Source: Shimia sagamensis
GTDB taxonomy: Bacteria > Pseudomonadota > Alphaproteobacteria > Rhodobacterales > Rhodobacteraceae
Direction: 5' to 3'
Assembly (NCBI RefSeq): GCF_900182745.1
Contig: NZ_FXTY01000003.1
Coordinates: 1-64,000, forward strand
Length of the DNA: 64,000 nucleotides
In this document: positions 1 to 8,737 of the stretch, one piece after another
How the letters are laid out: every line of letters starts with the position of its first letter
Position numbering within the stretch: position 1 is the stretch's first letter
Translations under genes and position numbers: made by a program
The notes under the pieces: model-generated
What the model saw: only the letters and a program-made list of their open reading frames with translations
What the model was told of the DNA's origin: nothing
Databases searched by the model: none

Positions 1-49
1 AGCAAACGAGCGAAGCCTGAAAAGAAAGGCGCTCGCGCGACGTTCAGTC

Positions 50-100
50 CCTCATTTTCTGCGCCAGCAACACGATGTTTTTCCACAGAATCGGCGGATA
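50..100. repeat. Copy A of a dispersed degenerate repeat
   Basis: This stretch carries a block reading TTCTGCGCCAGCAA, then a few variable bases, then TTTTTCCACAGAATCGGCGG. A near-identical block lies in inverted orientation near 59100-59146. The similarity decays but persists beyond the block (CTTTGCAAA in both). Both copies are outside coding regions, and the 59-kb copy sits beside transposase remnants, so this is probably an old mobile-element or intergenic repeat. The rest of bases 1-250 shows no gene. Confidence 0.6.
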
Positions 101-250
101 CCGGCCATTCGCTGCGGCGTGGGTAAAGGGCGGCTATGCGCAGAAAGCGAGCTTTGCAAAGTCATTTCCTTAGAGATGGCGTGCTAGTTGTCGACGCACC
201 GCTACACATCCGTTCACCCCGCCCATTTATTGGTGCTGGTTCTAGCGAAA

Positions 251-283
251 GTGATTGGGCCGCACGCAGTGCGGCCCAATCAC
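251..283 (-). terminator. Perfect hairpin downstream of sulfatase gene
   Basis: A 15-bp perfect inverted repeat with a 3-nt loop lies immediately after the stop codon of the leftward sulfatase gene. Arms are 251-265 and 269-283 (GTGATTGGGCCGCAC and its complement). The stem is very GC-rich, but only a short T stretch follows on the minus strand, so it may act as an intrinsic terminator or as a 3' mRNA stabiliser. Confidence 0.65.
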
Positions 284-287
284 TAGT

Positions 288-1871
288 TTAGTGTCCTTGT
301 GCATCCAACCGGGACTCTTCTGGAGCCATAGGAGGGCGATGCGGAAACTCGGCTATGCGGCTATTATGTATACCCAGCAGTTTCTGCATAGGGGCGACTG
401 CGAACAGCCCCGGGTAAAGCTCACCGAATTTCTCGCCTGGGTCTCGCATGATGTTGTAAAAGTCCATGCCGGGCAGCCCACCGTGACCTTCCTTGATGTG
501 GATTTTGAAATCCTCATAGCGGATCGCGGCCAAGGTCGGACCACTGTAGTGCGCCATAAAGTTACGACGGCCGCTGCCTTCGCCATTGAGGAACAAAGAC
601 GTTTGATCCACACCGTCCGTGATACGGTCATTGGGGATGAACTCCGTGGCACCACCGATGCGCGCCGCTGTGGTGAACAGATCGGTCACGTGCAACATGT
701 CCACTGGGTCCTGACCTGGATCGATCATGCCGGGCCACCATGCCATCGCAGGAACGCGTACGCCGCCCTCAAGCACATCGCCCTTCGCACCGCGCAGGTT
801 GGTGTACCCCGCGGTTGGGAAAAAGGCGTACATCGGACCGTTGTCGCTGATCCAAACAACCAGAGTATTCTCGGCAATACCCTCTTTCTCCAGCGTCTCC
901 AGCAACTGGCGCACGTGTTTGTTGTGCATAGCCATAAAGGAAGCTTGGCGGTTATTCTTGTCTACTCCAGGCGCATCCATGAACTCTTCAGAGGGTGCAA
1001 GTTGCTGTGCGTATGAGGCCCAATAGATGAAGAAGGGGTTTTCTTCATTGGCATGATCACCAACGTATTGCGTGATTTGAGTGATTGACTCGTTTTCGAA
1101 GGCTTCTTGACGCTGGGGAGAGAGCTTCCCCGCGACACCTTCAATTGGCGTGCGGCCTTCACCCGCAACGCCGACATAACCGCCAATGGACATGTCGATA
1201 CCGGTCTTCTCTTTGTACTCCTCATAGCCTGGGAAATCGGCAAATGGGAACGTACCGGTGCGGTCTTCAAAGGAAGCCTGCCAATAGTCTGGTGCGCCGT
1301 TAAACAGACCGTAGTAGGCGTAGTCATACCCTTGGTTTTCAGGCGCATGTTCCTCATGATCCCCGAGATGCCACTTGCCCCACATCGCGGTGGAGTAACC
1401 CGCGTCGCCAAGGACCTCGGCAATGGTCACTTCTTCCGAGGACAGGCCATCTTCCATGCCAGGCCAGAGGACGGAGAGCAGACCGGTGCGAACAGGGTGC
1501 CGGCCGGTGTTGATGGCAATGCGCGTCGGTGTGCAGGACGGCTCCGCATAGGCGGACCAGAAACGCATCCCATCAAAGGCCATTTGGTCAAGTTCTTCGG
1601 AAGGGGTGCCGCGGTGTTTGCCGCCGCCCTGCCATCCAAGCTCACCCCAGCCAACATCATCGGTCAGGATGTAGACGATGTTCGGTTTCTTACCAAATTT
1701 CGCTTCTAACTCGGCCAATTTTTGGTCGATATCCTTGTCTTCGACAGCCCACGCCTCTGCATTGCGGGATTGGTAATCCAGATGCGGGCCGTCGTATTGT
1801 TGGGCGGTCAGAGTTCCACTACTTAGAACGAGGGCGCAAATCAGTGCGCTTTTTGGTAATCTATAGTGCAT
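288..1871 (-). CDS. Secreted type I sulfatase (arylsulfatase family)
   Basis: This predicted sulfate-ester hydrolase (alkaline phosphatase superfamily) of 527 aa is exported by an N-terminal signal peptide (about residues 1-23, ending LTAQQ). The metal-binding DD pair is at residues 71-72. The formylglycine motif CTPTR is at 113-117, with Cys113 the residue to be oxidised. Further family blocks are TGRHPVRTG, a DNG metal site and RGAKGDVLEGGVRVPA. The start has a GGAGAAGAAA ribosome site directly upstream. It resembles the sulfatases at 26.1 and 32.2 kb, suggesting lineage-specific expansion. The exact glycan substrate cannot be read from sequence. Activity requires a formylglycine-generating or anaerobic maturation enzyme, which is not in this window. 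Confidence 0.93.
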   Translation of the reverse strand: MHYRLPKSALICALVLSSGTLTAQQYDGPHLDYQSRNAEAWAVEDKDIDQKLAELEAKFGKKPNIVYILTDDVGWGELGWQGGGKHRGTPSEELDQMAFDGMRFWSAYAEPSCTPTRIAINTGRHPVRTGLLSVLWPGMEDGLSSEEVTIAEVLGDAGYSTAMWGKWHLGDHEEHAPENQGYDYAYYGLFNGAPDYWQASFEDRTGTFPFADFPGYEEYKEKTGIDMSIGGYVGVAGEGRTPIEGVAGKLSPQRQEAFENESITQITQYVGDHANEENPFFIYWASYAQQLAPSEEFMDAPGVDKNNRQASFMAMHNKHVRQLLETLEKEGIAENTLVVWISDNGPMYAFFPTAGYTNLRGAKGDVLEGGVRVPAMAWWPGMIDPGQDPVDMLHVTDLFTTAARIGGATEFIPNDRITDGVDQTSLFLNGEGSGRRNFMAHYSGPTLAAIRYEDFKIHIKEGHGGLPGMDFYNIMRDPGEKFGELYPGLFAVAPMQKLLGIHNSRIAEFPHRPPMAPEESRLDAQGH

Positions 1872-2001
1872 TTTCTTCTCCAGTTTTGTATTTCAGTAGC
1901 CCCGAACGGGGAAATTTGAATGCAATGATCCGGCCCATCGACGCGCAAATGCACTCCGTTGGGAAAGGTCATCAATTTTGAATTGGGCAGTCAGTTGCTG
2001 T

Positions 2002-2409
2002 TTAGCGTTCAGCTTTTGGAGGGGGAAACGTGTCCCCCTTCCTCAACGCGTCATCGACGGATCTCTCTGCTATTTGAACGGCGCATTTGGCAAATAGCAA
2101 AGTTAGCTGAGCGTGCTCACTCAACTTGCTCCTCAGTTCTTGCGGCGACAGGTCTGTTTCGGATGGATGCCCCAATGGGTCTGTTGTGAGGCAATCCATT
2201 GCTGCGACCATCTGTTTGGCTGCACGCTTGGTCGCGTAAGTGGCACCAGCTTGTTGAAGCTCACATTTGCTCCGTGTGATGGCCTGATTGAGCGCTGCCA
2301 GTTTTTGTTCTTGTCGCCGGGTTGTCTCAGCAGAGAAGGCTTCGACGCGTGCTTCAATATCTCCAATCAAAACCGAGAAGTCCGACAGGCTCTCAAACAG
2401 CGGTCTCAT
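2002..2409 (-). CDS. Small coiled-coil protein of unknown function
   Basis: This 135-aa protein is not recognised. It is rich in Ala, Glu, Gln and Arg and is mostly predicted helical; residues about 15-70 look able to form a coiled coil (EARVEAF through KCELQQAG). It has no signal peptide or membrane segment. The ATG is preceded by GAAGGAAGGACC at good spacing, which supports expression. It is upstream of the sulfatase gene on the same strand with a 130-bp gap, so co-transcription is possible but not shown. The 86-aa protein at 33.9 kb sits in the same relative position to another sulfatase. Confidence 0.5.
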   Translation of the reverse strand: MRPLFESLSDFSVLIGDIEARVEAFSAETTRRQEQKLAALNQAITRSKCELQQAGATYATKRAAKQMVAAMDCLTTDPLGHPSETDLSPQELRSKLSEHAQLTLLFAKCAVQIAERSVDDALRKGDTFPPPKAER

Positions 2410-2583
2410 GAATTGGTCCTTCCTTCAGGCAAGACTTCTTTGGTGACCTGAGAGTGCCCAGATCGATTGAGGTTTACTTAGTGTGGTATTGAGGGCGGAT
2501 TGCCTGTGACTGTTCTTGCATTTCCAAATCACCCCAGCAATGATGCCTTGGGAATAACAGATATTCCATTTAGGAATTTTATT

Positions 2584-3486
2584 ATGGATCAGCTTGATGC
2601 AATGCGTGCTTTTGTACGCGTGGCGCAGTCAGGGAGCTTTCTGAAAGCCGCAAAGCTTGAAGGGCTGGCGCAAGGAACCATCAGCAAACGGGTTGCAGCT
2701 TTGGAGACACATCTGGGCTGCGCATTGTTCAGGCGGAGCCAACGAAGTATCAGCCTCACGCCGCAAGGCGACGCATATTACGAACGATGCCTCACCCTAT
2801 TGAACGATGTTGCCGCGGCGGATGCCTGGATCCAAACGGAGAGACAGTCCCCATCTGGACGTATTCTGGTATCGATGTCACCGGTGCTGGCCAGATTGGT
2901 TTTTGCACCGCTAATTGTGGACTTTGTTCGAGAATACCCCCAAATCGAAGTAAGCATGGCGTTGACAGAGGATCATTTGGATATTGTTGGCGAAGGGATC
3001 GACCTCGCTCTGCGCGTGCGAGACTTGGAGGATTCTACCCTCATCGCCTCCCGCCTTTCAAAAAACCCGCTTTCGTTGGCCGCCGCCCCCAAGTATTTGA
3101 AAACCGCACAAAAGCTGGAGACACCGGAGGATCTTTCGCACCACGAATGTCTGACTTTCACACGCTTGAAAGCCACTCAGACTTGGCGTTTCAAGCAGGG
3201 CCGAAAGCAACGTGACGTGTCAGTGTCCGGTTCATTGTCGGCGGACCAAGGGGACACTCTAGTCGAGCTCGCTGTATCCGGCGCGGGAGTGGTGATGATG
3301 CCTGAGTGGGTCATGAAAACCGCTTTGGAGCGAGGTGATCTGGTCAAGGTGATAGAGGATTGGCAACCGCCGAGCATCCCCTTACATCTGGTCTACAAGG
3401 GAGGAAACTCCGTCTCGCTGCGCATTCGTCTCTTAGTGGATTTTTTGAAGCGCGAAGTGCGGCGTAGGAACCTATTGCCGAGATAA
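2584..3486 (+). CDS. LysR-family transcriptional regulator
   Basis: This 300-aa DNA-binding regulator has an N-terminal winged helix-turn-helix (residues about 3-60, with SFLKAAKLEGLAQGTISKRVAALE and a FRRSQRSISLTPQG wing) followed by a LysR substrate-binding domain. I chose the ATG that begins MDQLDAMRAF, because the family normally starts 2-5 residues before this block; a start 84 bases upstream would add an unrelated extension. It is followed 55 bp later by an NTF2-like gene on the same strand, which is a likely partner or target. The ligand is unknown. Confidence 0.9.
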   Translation: MDQLDAMRAFVRVAQSGSFLKAAKLEGLAQGTISKRVAALETHLGCALFRRSQRSISLTPQGDAYYERCLTLLNDVAAADAWIQTERQSPSGRILVSMSPVLARLVFAPLIVDFVREYPQIEVSMALTEDHLDIVGEGIDLALRVRDLEDSTLIASRLSKNPLSLAAAPKYLKTAQKLETPEDLSHHECLTFTRLKATQTWRFKQGRKQRDVSVSGSLSADQGDTLVELAVSGAGVVMMPEWVMKTALERGDLVKVIEDWQPPSIPLHLVYKGGNSVSLRIRLLVDFLKREVRRRNLLPR

Positions 3487-3541
3487 CAGACCTCCAATTT
3501 GGTTTGACCCTTCACTTTGTACAATCATTTTGGAGTAAGAT

Positions 3542-3865
3542 ATGACATTCTCACAAGCATGGAAAAGTGCCTTTGAAAACAGGGATAAGCAGGCACTGAA
3601 TCAGCTAATAGGCGACGAATTTAGATACATCCGCCACCAGTCAGGCAAAGACCTGAGCAAGAGCGACATCGTTGAAATTTGGTCGTCAGCTGGCCCACGA
3701 CCAGTACGTTGCGACTATAGGGTCATCTATGAAAACGAGGATGTTTTGGTCACCCACCAATTCATGAATTTCCCCAGCGGAGCAAAGGAGAGCGTGATGG
3801 TTGTGATGCTGCTTAAGGATGGAAAACTCATCCGAATGGAAACGGGCGCGACGCCTCTTTCGTAA
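3542..3865 (+). CDS. NTF2-like/SnoaL-like small protein
   Basis: This 107-aa protein has the layout of a cystatin-like NTF2 fold: a helical N-terminus (FSQAWKSAFENRDKQALNQLI), then alternating strands with a VTHQFMNF and VVMLLKDGKLIRMETG sheet. Such proteins are small hydrolases, isomerases or ligand-binding proteins, and the sequence alone does not say which. TTTGGAGTAAGAT precedes the ATG. It lies directly downstream of a LysR gene and is probably regulated by it. It is too short and divergent to group firmly with the larger SnoaL-like proteins at 8.7-20.1 kb. Confidence 0.6.
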   Translation: MTFSQAWKSAFENRDKQALNQLIGDEFRYIRHQSGKDLSKSDIVEIWSSAGPRPVRCDYRVIYENEDVLVTHQFMNFPSGAKESVMVVMLLKDGKLIRMETGATPLS

Positions 3866-4353
3866 CCGGTGGCACGTGTTGCCCTAATTATGCGCTCTCT
3901 GATTGCCAAAACCGTCGTTTTGCCGGCTTTGACTGGGGTGATCTCACGCTGGCGTTTTGTAGGGCGGCATCACCTTCTCTTGACGCCCATGTGTGCAAAA
4001 ATACGATCTACTACACTTACTCTTAACTGACCGGCTTCCACCCCTTCCCAGAGTGATGCTCCACAAATGCGTCGCGTGGGGCGAATGTCTTGAAAGGGCT
4101 GAGAGTGGTCATTTCTTGAGTGCGGCCGAACGGTGGCTTTGTCCGCAGTGCAGCCGTCTGGCGAACCATAATGCTGCATTCTGTGTCGAATGACTGGTTT
4201 GGTGAAGCTGCAACGCAAAAATTGACCATCCACTCGAAGGCAGGTCTGGGCCGATCGTGCCATCCACGAGAATTCATCTTCGGCACATTCAAGCGGTTTA
4301 AAGAGGGGCGCCCTCCGCGGCGTACGACTGCCGCGAAGGGATATGTCAGCTAC
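3866..4353. other. Gene-free stretch of 488 bp
   Basis: No convincing gene is present. Several open frames exist on both strands, but they lack ribosome sites and recognisable domains. The sequence resembles the degenerate intergenic filler common in roseobacters. It marks the left side of the mobilisable-element remnant. Confidence 0.5.
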
Positions 4354-4899
4354 CTACTGGCGATGTATGTTCGCGACGCTCTTGGCGGTGACCATACCTG
4401 GACGATGCGCAAAGGGACGCCGGCCGTATAGGCGTCTACGCTGCCTGCGGTCAGCGGCAATGTCTGCCTCTGCTTGCAGGCGTGTACGAATACGGTTCAT
4501 TGCGTCAAACTCTTCCCCTTGCAGTGCCCCAATCACGGGAGACTTGGCGCTTGCTAGCCAGATAAAGCCACTGTGGTTTAGGTGCACCCGGATTTGGCGG
4601 GCGCATTGAAACCGTGTTGGCTTGTGAAGGCCTGCCGCACGGATGCTGGCAGGCGAGGTCACGGCCAGGTCATAACCGCGAGACTTGCCGCCATCCTGTG
4701 ATGTTCCGTAAGCGATCGTCACAAATGGTATAGCGCCAATAAGTGTCCGGTCGATCACAAGGCAGGGGCGTTTCTTTGGCTCCCGTCCTTGGACTGGATT
4801 AGTGAGAATGGGAAATCGGAACGAAACGATGTCGCCCCACGTCAGATGGGTTTGCCACTCTGCCGTTCGTTTGGGCTCGTCGTGGATGATATCGAGCAT
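4354..4899 (-). CDS. PemK/MazF-like toxin-family protein
   Basis: The 181-aa product begins MLDIIHDEP; an in-frame extension to 5376 is low-complexity and was rejected, because an AAAGGGAG site precedes this ATG. The core LTWGDIVSFRFP, KKRPCLVIDR, VTIAYGTS and GLHKPTRFQCARQIRV blocks follow the SH3-like barrel order of PemK/MazF endoribonucleases (residues about 18-125). The Arg/Lys-rich tail after residue 130 is unusual. No antitoxin gene is adjacent, so it may be an orphan or a domesticated relative. It faces away from a relaxase gene, fitting a plasmid-derived module. Confidence 0.65.
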   Translation of the reverse strand: MLDIIHDEPKRTAEWQTHLTWGDIVSFRFPILTNPVQGREPKKRPCLVIDRTLIGAIPFVTIAYGTSQDGGKSRGYDLAVTSPASIRAAGLHKPTRFQCARQIRVHLNHSGFIWLASAKSPVIGALQGEEFDAMNRIRTRLQAEADIAADRRQRRRLYGRRPFAHRPGMVTAKSVANIHRQ

Positions 4900-4968
4900 T
4901 GTGTGCTCCCTTTGATGTTGATGAAACAACGCCCAACAATGCCAAGTCCCCTGATTGTGTCTGAGAGG

Positions 4969-5012
4969 CCTGTTCTGCTTGCGCGTCAGAAAGCGCGTGC
5001 AAGCAGAACAGG
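4969..5012. repeat. Long inverted repeat in mobilisation region
   Basis: Perfect 14-bp arms at 4969-4982 (CCTGTTCTGCTTGC) and 4999-5012 are followed inwards by a further GCG/CGC pair. The repeat lies between the PemK-like gene and the relaxase. It could be a terminator, a regulatory site or part of a plasmid origin or oriT region. Confidence 0.6.
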
Positions 5013-5284
5013 GTTCGAAGTGTTGCGTCGCTTCCCATTCAGAGTCCGGAGAAGAGCTTTCCGGTGCTCTAGTGGTGGCAAATGCAAGAGGGGTTCGGGG
5101 AGAGGGGCGCAACCGTCTCCCCGAGCGCAGAGGGGGTCTTGGGGGATGTGCAGAACAGCGCCCCAAGTCTGTCAGAAGGACGCCGAGGGGGAATGCAAAG
5201 GGGAGGTGGCGAACGCGCCCCTTTTGCTCGGCAGAAGGCCTCTCGCAGACAGCGCGGGGTTTGGGGCAGCGCCCCGGCGAACGC

Positions 5285-5323
5285 CAAGTGGCAAGTAGGG
5301 TGGAACACCCGAAGTGCCACTTG
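5285..5323. other. Candidate origin of transfer (oriT)
   Basis: A nested palindrome lies about 120 bp upstream of the relaxase start. The outer arms are CAAGTGGCA (5285-5293) and TGCCACTTG (5315-5323). The inner hairpin is GGGTG-GAA-CACCC (5298-5310). Mob/Pre-type relaxases usually nick at an inverted repeat just upstream of their own gene, so both position and shape fit. The nic site itself is not determined. Confidence 0.5.
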
Positions 5324-5441
5324 CTTAGTGAGTACTTACCCGGCATCTGCGTTGCCGCGGTGGATTCAGCAATCACGCTGATTTCTCTGTTTTGAGGTTC
5401 GATACCATTTGGCGAGGAGACACGTCACATGGAGCCTCCTG

Positions 5442-6848
5442 ATGTCATATCACACACCGGTTTTTAGCCACGCCTCCGCGCGCCATCCCATTGTATTGCG
5501 GTTTGCAGAAATGCGCCTGGAAGATCTTGCCAAGTTTGTCATGCACGCAGAAAGAGCCGGCGGGGATCTGAGCCACGTAGATCCGCTACGCCAAAACAAG
5601 AATGAACATCTGATTGGAGATCGGGACTGGGTAGACCTTGCCAAGAAAGAAATCGAGTACATGCGTGTTGCCAACTTCCACGAAGAGCTCTTGGCGCTCA
5701 AGAAGCGCAAGCGGCGCAAAGACATGGAGGCGCGTATTCTGGAGGGGCTAAAGGATCCCTGGCGGGCCTCCAAAGGCGGGCCCTTGCGCGAGGTAATCCT
5801 GACGGCCAACAAGGATTGGTTTGCAGAAGCAGAAGAGTCCGACGTTCTCTTCAGTGAGGATGAGAAAAGGGCAAAGGAAGAGCAGTTCAAGGCGCACGCG
5901 GTGAAGTGGTTGAAAGCCCGATTTGAAGCAGACGTTATTCATGCTCATGCGGATCACGATGAAATGGCTTGCCATGTCCACGCTGTTATCATGCCGCGAC
6001 ATGAAAAAAAGTCAGCACGTCGCGGTACTCAACAAACATTGCAGCCGTCTTCACACCCCTTGCTGGAAAGTTATGAGGACGCTCAAGATGATGTCGGTGC
6101 CTTTTTTGAGGAGATTGGCCTGAGAAGGGGCGCAAAGGGGGCGGAGGCGCGCCGAGAGGCCATGCGTGCAAATGCCAAGGCGCGTCTGATTGCGGGTGAG
6201 ACTGGCGCGGAACCTGTGCTGCAAGACATTCCAAAAAGGCGAGAGCATGTGCCTACGCCAGTTTGGTGGCAGACGGAGATACTACGGTTGCAAAACGAGG
6301 CTGAAGCTCTGGTCAGAGATCAAGCCGCTGCTTCCAGAAGCAAAACGGAAGCGAACCAAAAGATTGAAAAGGCCAAGAGTGCTGAACGAGCTGCAAAGCA
6401 GCGAGAGAGCGCAGCCCTGGAGCGGGAGAAGGATGCAGCGTCTGTGCTCGCCGTTGCAGACGCTGTCAGCAGTGGCGAGCTTCAATTTGAAGGTGCCGAC
6501 CACGATGTGAAGCAAGTCCTGACGGAGCCGCAAACCTCGGAGGAAGCCATTACTCAAGAGACGTTAAAGGCTCGATCTCCGCGAGCAGTCCGTCTCCTTC
6601 AATCGCTACAAAACAGTTTTGCACAGATGCGGGTGAAATCCGACAAGCTGGCTGAGGAAAAACTCGCGACTGAAGCGAAAGCTGTGCGCGCTTCAGCCAA
6701 AGCCATTGAGAGCTTGAAAGACGCCATTTTGAAGGTTGTCCCTCAGGCAGCCCGGAAGCGCGTGTTGGCCGAATTTTTGAGGGTTGGGCAATCCGCGAAG
6801 AAAGTAGAAGAAAAGCTCCGAAAATCTCATGGTGGTCGAGATGAATAA
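5442..6848 (+). CDS. Mob/Pre-like plasmid mobilisation relaxase
   Basis: This 468-aa protein has an N-terminal relaxase-like domain (about 1-190) and a long, charged, coiled-coil C-terminus (about 285-460; many EKAKSAERAAKQRE-type repeats). A metal-binding-type His/Asp/Glu cluster HADHDEMACHVH lies near residues 169-180, in the place of the HxDE...HxH motif of MOBV/Pre relaxases, though it does not match that consensus exactly. The ATG has GGAGCCTCCTG upstream; an upstream TTG start is less likely. It would nick DNA at the adjacent palindrome. The frame is intact, so the gene may be functional, but no replication or type IV secretion genes are nearby. Confidence 0.75.
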   Translation: MSYHTPVFSHASARHPIVLRFAEMRLEDLAKFVMHAERAGGDLSHVDPLRQNKNEHLIGDRDWVDLAKKEIEYMRVANFHEELLALKKRKRRKDMEARILEGLKDPWRASKGGPLREVILTANKDWFAEAEESDVLFSEDEKRAKEEQFKAHAVKWLKARFEADVIHAHADHDEMACHVHAVIMPRHEKKSARRGTQQTLQPSSHPLLESYEDAQDDVGAFFEEIGLRRGAKGAEARREAMRANAKARLIAGETGAEPVLQDIPKRREHVPTPVWWQTEILRLQNEAEALVRDQAAASRSKTEANQKIEKAKSAERAAKQRESAALEREKDAASVLAVADAVSSGELQFEGADHDVKQVLTEPQTSEEAITQETLKARSPRAVRLLQSLQNSFAQMRVKSDKLAEEKLATEAKAVRASAKAIESLKDAILKVVPQAARKRVLAEFLRVGQSAKKVEEKLRKSHGGRDE

Positions 6849-6957
6849 AAGAGAAGTCTATATTTATCAGATGATTAGGTGGGTAACATTATTTGTTTCC
6901 GTCTTTCTGAAAGCGCCCCATATCCCAAGTACAAGGCACTAACAGAAGGAATTTTCC

Positions 6958-7317
6958 ATGCCTACGACTAACACGAAAAAAGACCGCTTGGATATAAAGA
7001 CTGCCAGGCTTGTGGATCAACTGAAAGCGGTAATAGCTGAACAGAAAAGCGTTGAAGAACTGCGCAAAGTCGAGTGCCAAAAGGCCATTCTAGCGACCTT
7101 TGAAGCGTGGCTAACCAAAGCCCCGGACGCTGTGCGTTTTCCAGTGATTCAATTGCTGTCTGAAACTGCAACCAAACGGAACAAGGCCTTAATTGAAGAG
7201 TTCCTTGATGGGCTGAATGTGAATGAGACTGTCGATGAGGAAGCTGAAGAAAAGGTGGAGGTCCTCGCAGACAAAAAAATGGGCGACGTTCCGAAAAGTG
7301 AGACAAAAGAAGTTTGA
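6958..7317 (+). CDS. Small helical protein downstream of relaxase
   Basis: This 119-aa protein has no recognised family. It is predicted all-helical, charged and without signal or membrane segments, with a helix-rich stretch over residues 15-85 and an acidic Glu/Lys tail. AAGGAATTTTCC precedes the ATG. It follows the relaxase by about 110 bp in the same direction, so it may be an accessory mobilisation protein, but that is inferred from position only. Confidence 0.5.
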   Translation: MPTTNTKKDRLDIKTARLVDQLKAVIAEQKSVEELRKVECQKAILATFEAWLTKAPDAVRFPVIQLLSETATKRNKALIEEFLDGLNVNETVDEEAEEKVEVLADKKMGDVPKSETKEV

Positions 7318-7413
7318 CCAAACCTAATCTCCGGCGCGGTGGTCGGTTAAGCACCGCGCTGGAAATATACACCTGCCCAGCCTCACACTTTAGATATGTA
7401 CGTACTCTCGGGG

Positions 7414-7611
7414 CTACTCGAACTGGTTCTCCAAGTCGAAACGCTCAAGCAAGGCCGACAGTTCGGTGTGGGGGTAGAGGCCAGATGTCTCAACCGCTTT
7501 GCCGATGGTCAGCCAATGCAAAGCCTGGGCTTTGATCGTCCGGTTCCTTCGCGCGGCTTCTTGGCGTAGCTGTTCGTAAAGTTCGGGACGTAGCGTGATG
7601 TATCGGGGCAT
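7414..7611 (-). CDS. Ribbon-helix-helix (ParD-like) DNA-binding protein
   Basis: This 65-aa protein starts MPRYITLRPELYEQL. A short beta strand is followed by two helices (YEQLRQEAARRNRTIKAQALHWLTIGKAVE), the MetJ/Arc-type layout found in ParD-like antitoxins and TraY-like plasmid regulators. I chose the internal ATG over one 30 bases upstream because it has GGAAAGG at good spacing and matches the family N-terminus. No toxin gene is adjacent. It may be the copy-control or mobilisation regulator of the plasmid remnant. Confidence 0.65.
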   Translation of the reverse strand: MPRYITLRPELYEQLRQEAARRNRTIKAQALHWLTIGKAVETSGLYPHTELSALLERFDLENQFE

Positions 7612-7861
7612 GCGAAACCTTTCCGTTCCAATGCGCTGCATTCAAAAGCGCAAATGAATGGGAAGGGCCCAAAACGGCCTGGTGACGGCGTATGATACTG
7701 GTTTTGCCAACACTTGGGGCAATTATTGCCTGGACAGATCACGATGTTTTACCAGGCTTCCGCGGTCGTTTGTCTCAGAAAAAGCTATCGAGAAACATCT
7801 GACTGGAACCAAACGCGAATCGCGACGTATGAAGGAATTCACAGCAATTACTTGGCGGCAT

Positions 7862-8737
7862 TCAGTCCAAAACTTCATAAAATAAATTGGCAGTAGCGCC
7901 GAAGACGGCATTTGACATATCGGCGGGCACAATGCGCGTGAAAGCATCGAATAGCGTGCCGTAGTCGGAATACAGACTGTCGACGGGGAAATTTGATCCA
8001 AACATGCAGCGACCGGGGCCAAACTGCGCAAGGCAGGTTTCCACAATTGGCCGTATGCGCTCAACGGACCATGTGTGATCGAACATTCCGAGACCGGACA
8101 GTTTGCACATTACTTGAGGCAACGCGGACAGCGCTTGTAAATCCTCTGCCCACGTTGCCAATCCACTGGTGCTGCGATCGTGTGGGCTGCCTGCGTGGCA
8201 CAAAGCAACGGGCACTTCCGGCGCCTGTTCAAGCACAGCGGCGGTTTTGGCCATCAGTTCCGGGATAAGTTGCAAATCAAAAGACAAGCCGCGCGCACCA
8301 GCAAGTTTCAGCCCAGCGAGAAAGGCCGGATTGTCGAGAAGGTCGTTGGTTCCGGACACCGCGTCTTCGCCCGGTGCACGACCGATGATTTGGCGCACAC
8401 CACAGACGCTGGGCAACTTCTGAAACACATCCAACTGCGCTTCCAGATCTGGCGCGGTGAGGTCGCAAAACACCACCTGCTTCATCGGCCAATCCGGCGT
8501 GGCGTCCGCAACCGATTGCACCCACTTGGCCTCTGCCAAACCATCCGCAGCCCCCACTTGGACATGCACTGAGGCGGCAATTCCGGCGGCGGATGCATTC
8601 TTGCGGAACTCTTCGATCACGTAGTCGCGTTGGATCGCGGCAGGGTCCCCAAAAAAACGAGGCGCGCCCTTGGTCATCAGCCAAGGATAGTGCACAGCGT
8701 CGAGATCCCAGAGGTGGTGATGTGCATCAATTCTCAT
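7862..8737 (-). CDS. COG3618 amidohydrolase (sugar lactonase-like)
   Basis: This 291-aa TIM-barrel hydrolase starts MRIDAHHHLWDLD, with the family metal motif DAHHHLW at residues 4-10. Further conserved blocks are GVRQIIGR, the barrel strand ending ALCHAG, MCKLSGL and FGSNFPVD near the C-terminus; the Asp of this last block is the expected catalytic base. Relatives open sugar-acid lactones (L-fuconolactone, L-rhamnonolactone) or 2-pyrone-4,6-dicarboxylate. The start overlaps the stop of the upstream SnoaL-like gene by 11 bases, indicating translational coupling. It belongs to the leftward arm of the LacI-controlled locus. The homologue at 36.4 kb better fits fucose, so this one probably acts on a different lactone. 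Confidence 0.85.
   Translation of the reverse strand: MRIDAHHHLWDLDAVHYPWLMTKGAPRFFGDPAAIQRDYVIEEFRKNASAAGIAASVHVQVGAADGLAEAKWVQSVADATPDWPMKQVVFCDLTAPDLEAQLDVFQKLPSVCGVRQIIGRAPGEDAVSGTNDLLDNPAFLAGLKLAGARGLSFDLQLIPELMAKTAAVLEQAPEVPVALCHAGSPHDRSTSGLATWAEDLQALSALPQVMCKLSGLGMFDHTWSVERIRPIVETCLAQFGPGRCMFGSNFPVDSLYSDYGTLFDAFTRIVPADMSNAVFGATANLFYEVLD

Noticed and set aside
4120..4431. Plus-strand frame of 103 aa
   Set aside because: It has no recognisable domain or ribosome site, and its end overlaps the PemK-like gene antisense.
4900..5376. N-terminal extension of the PemK-like protein
   Set aside because: The extension is Arg/Pro/Cys-rich low-complexity translation of the palindrome-rich mobilisation region, and a good ribosome site supports the internal ATG.
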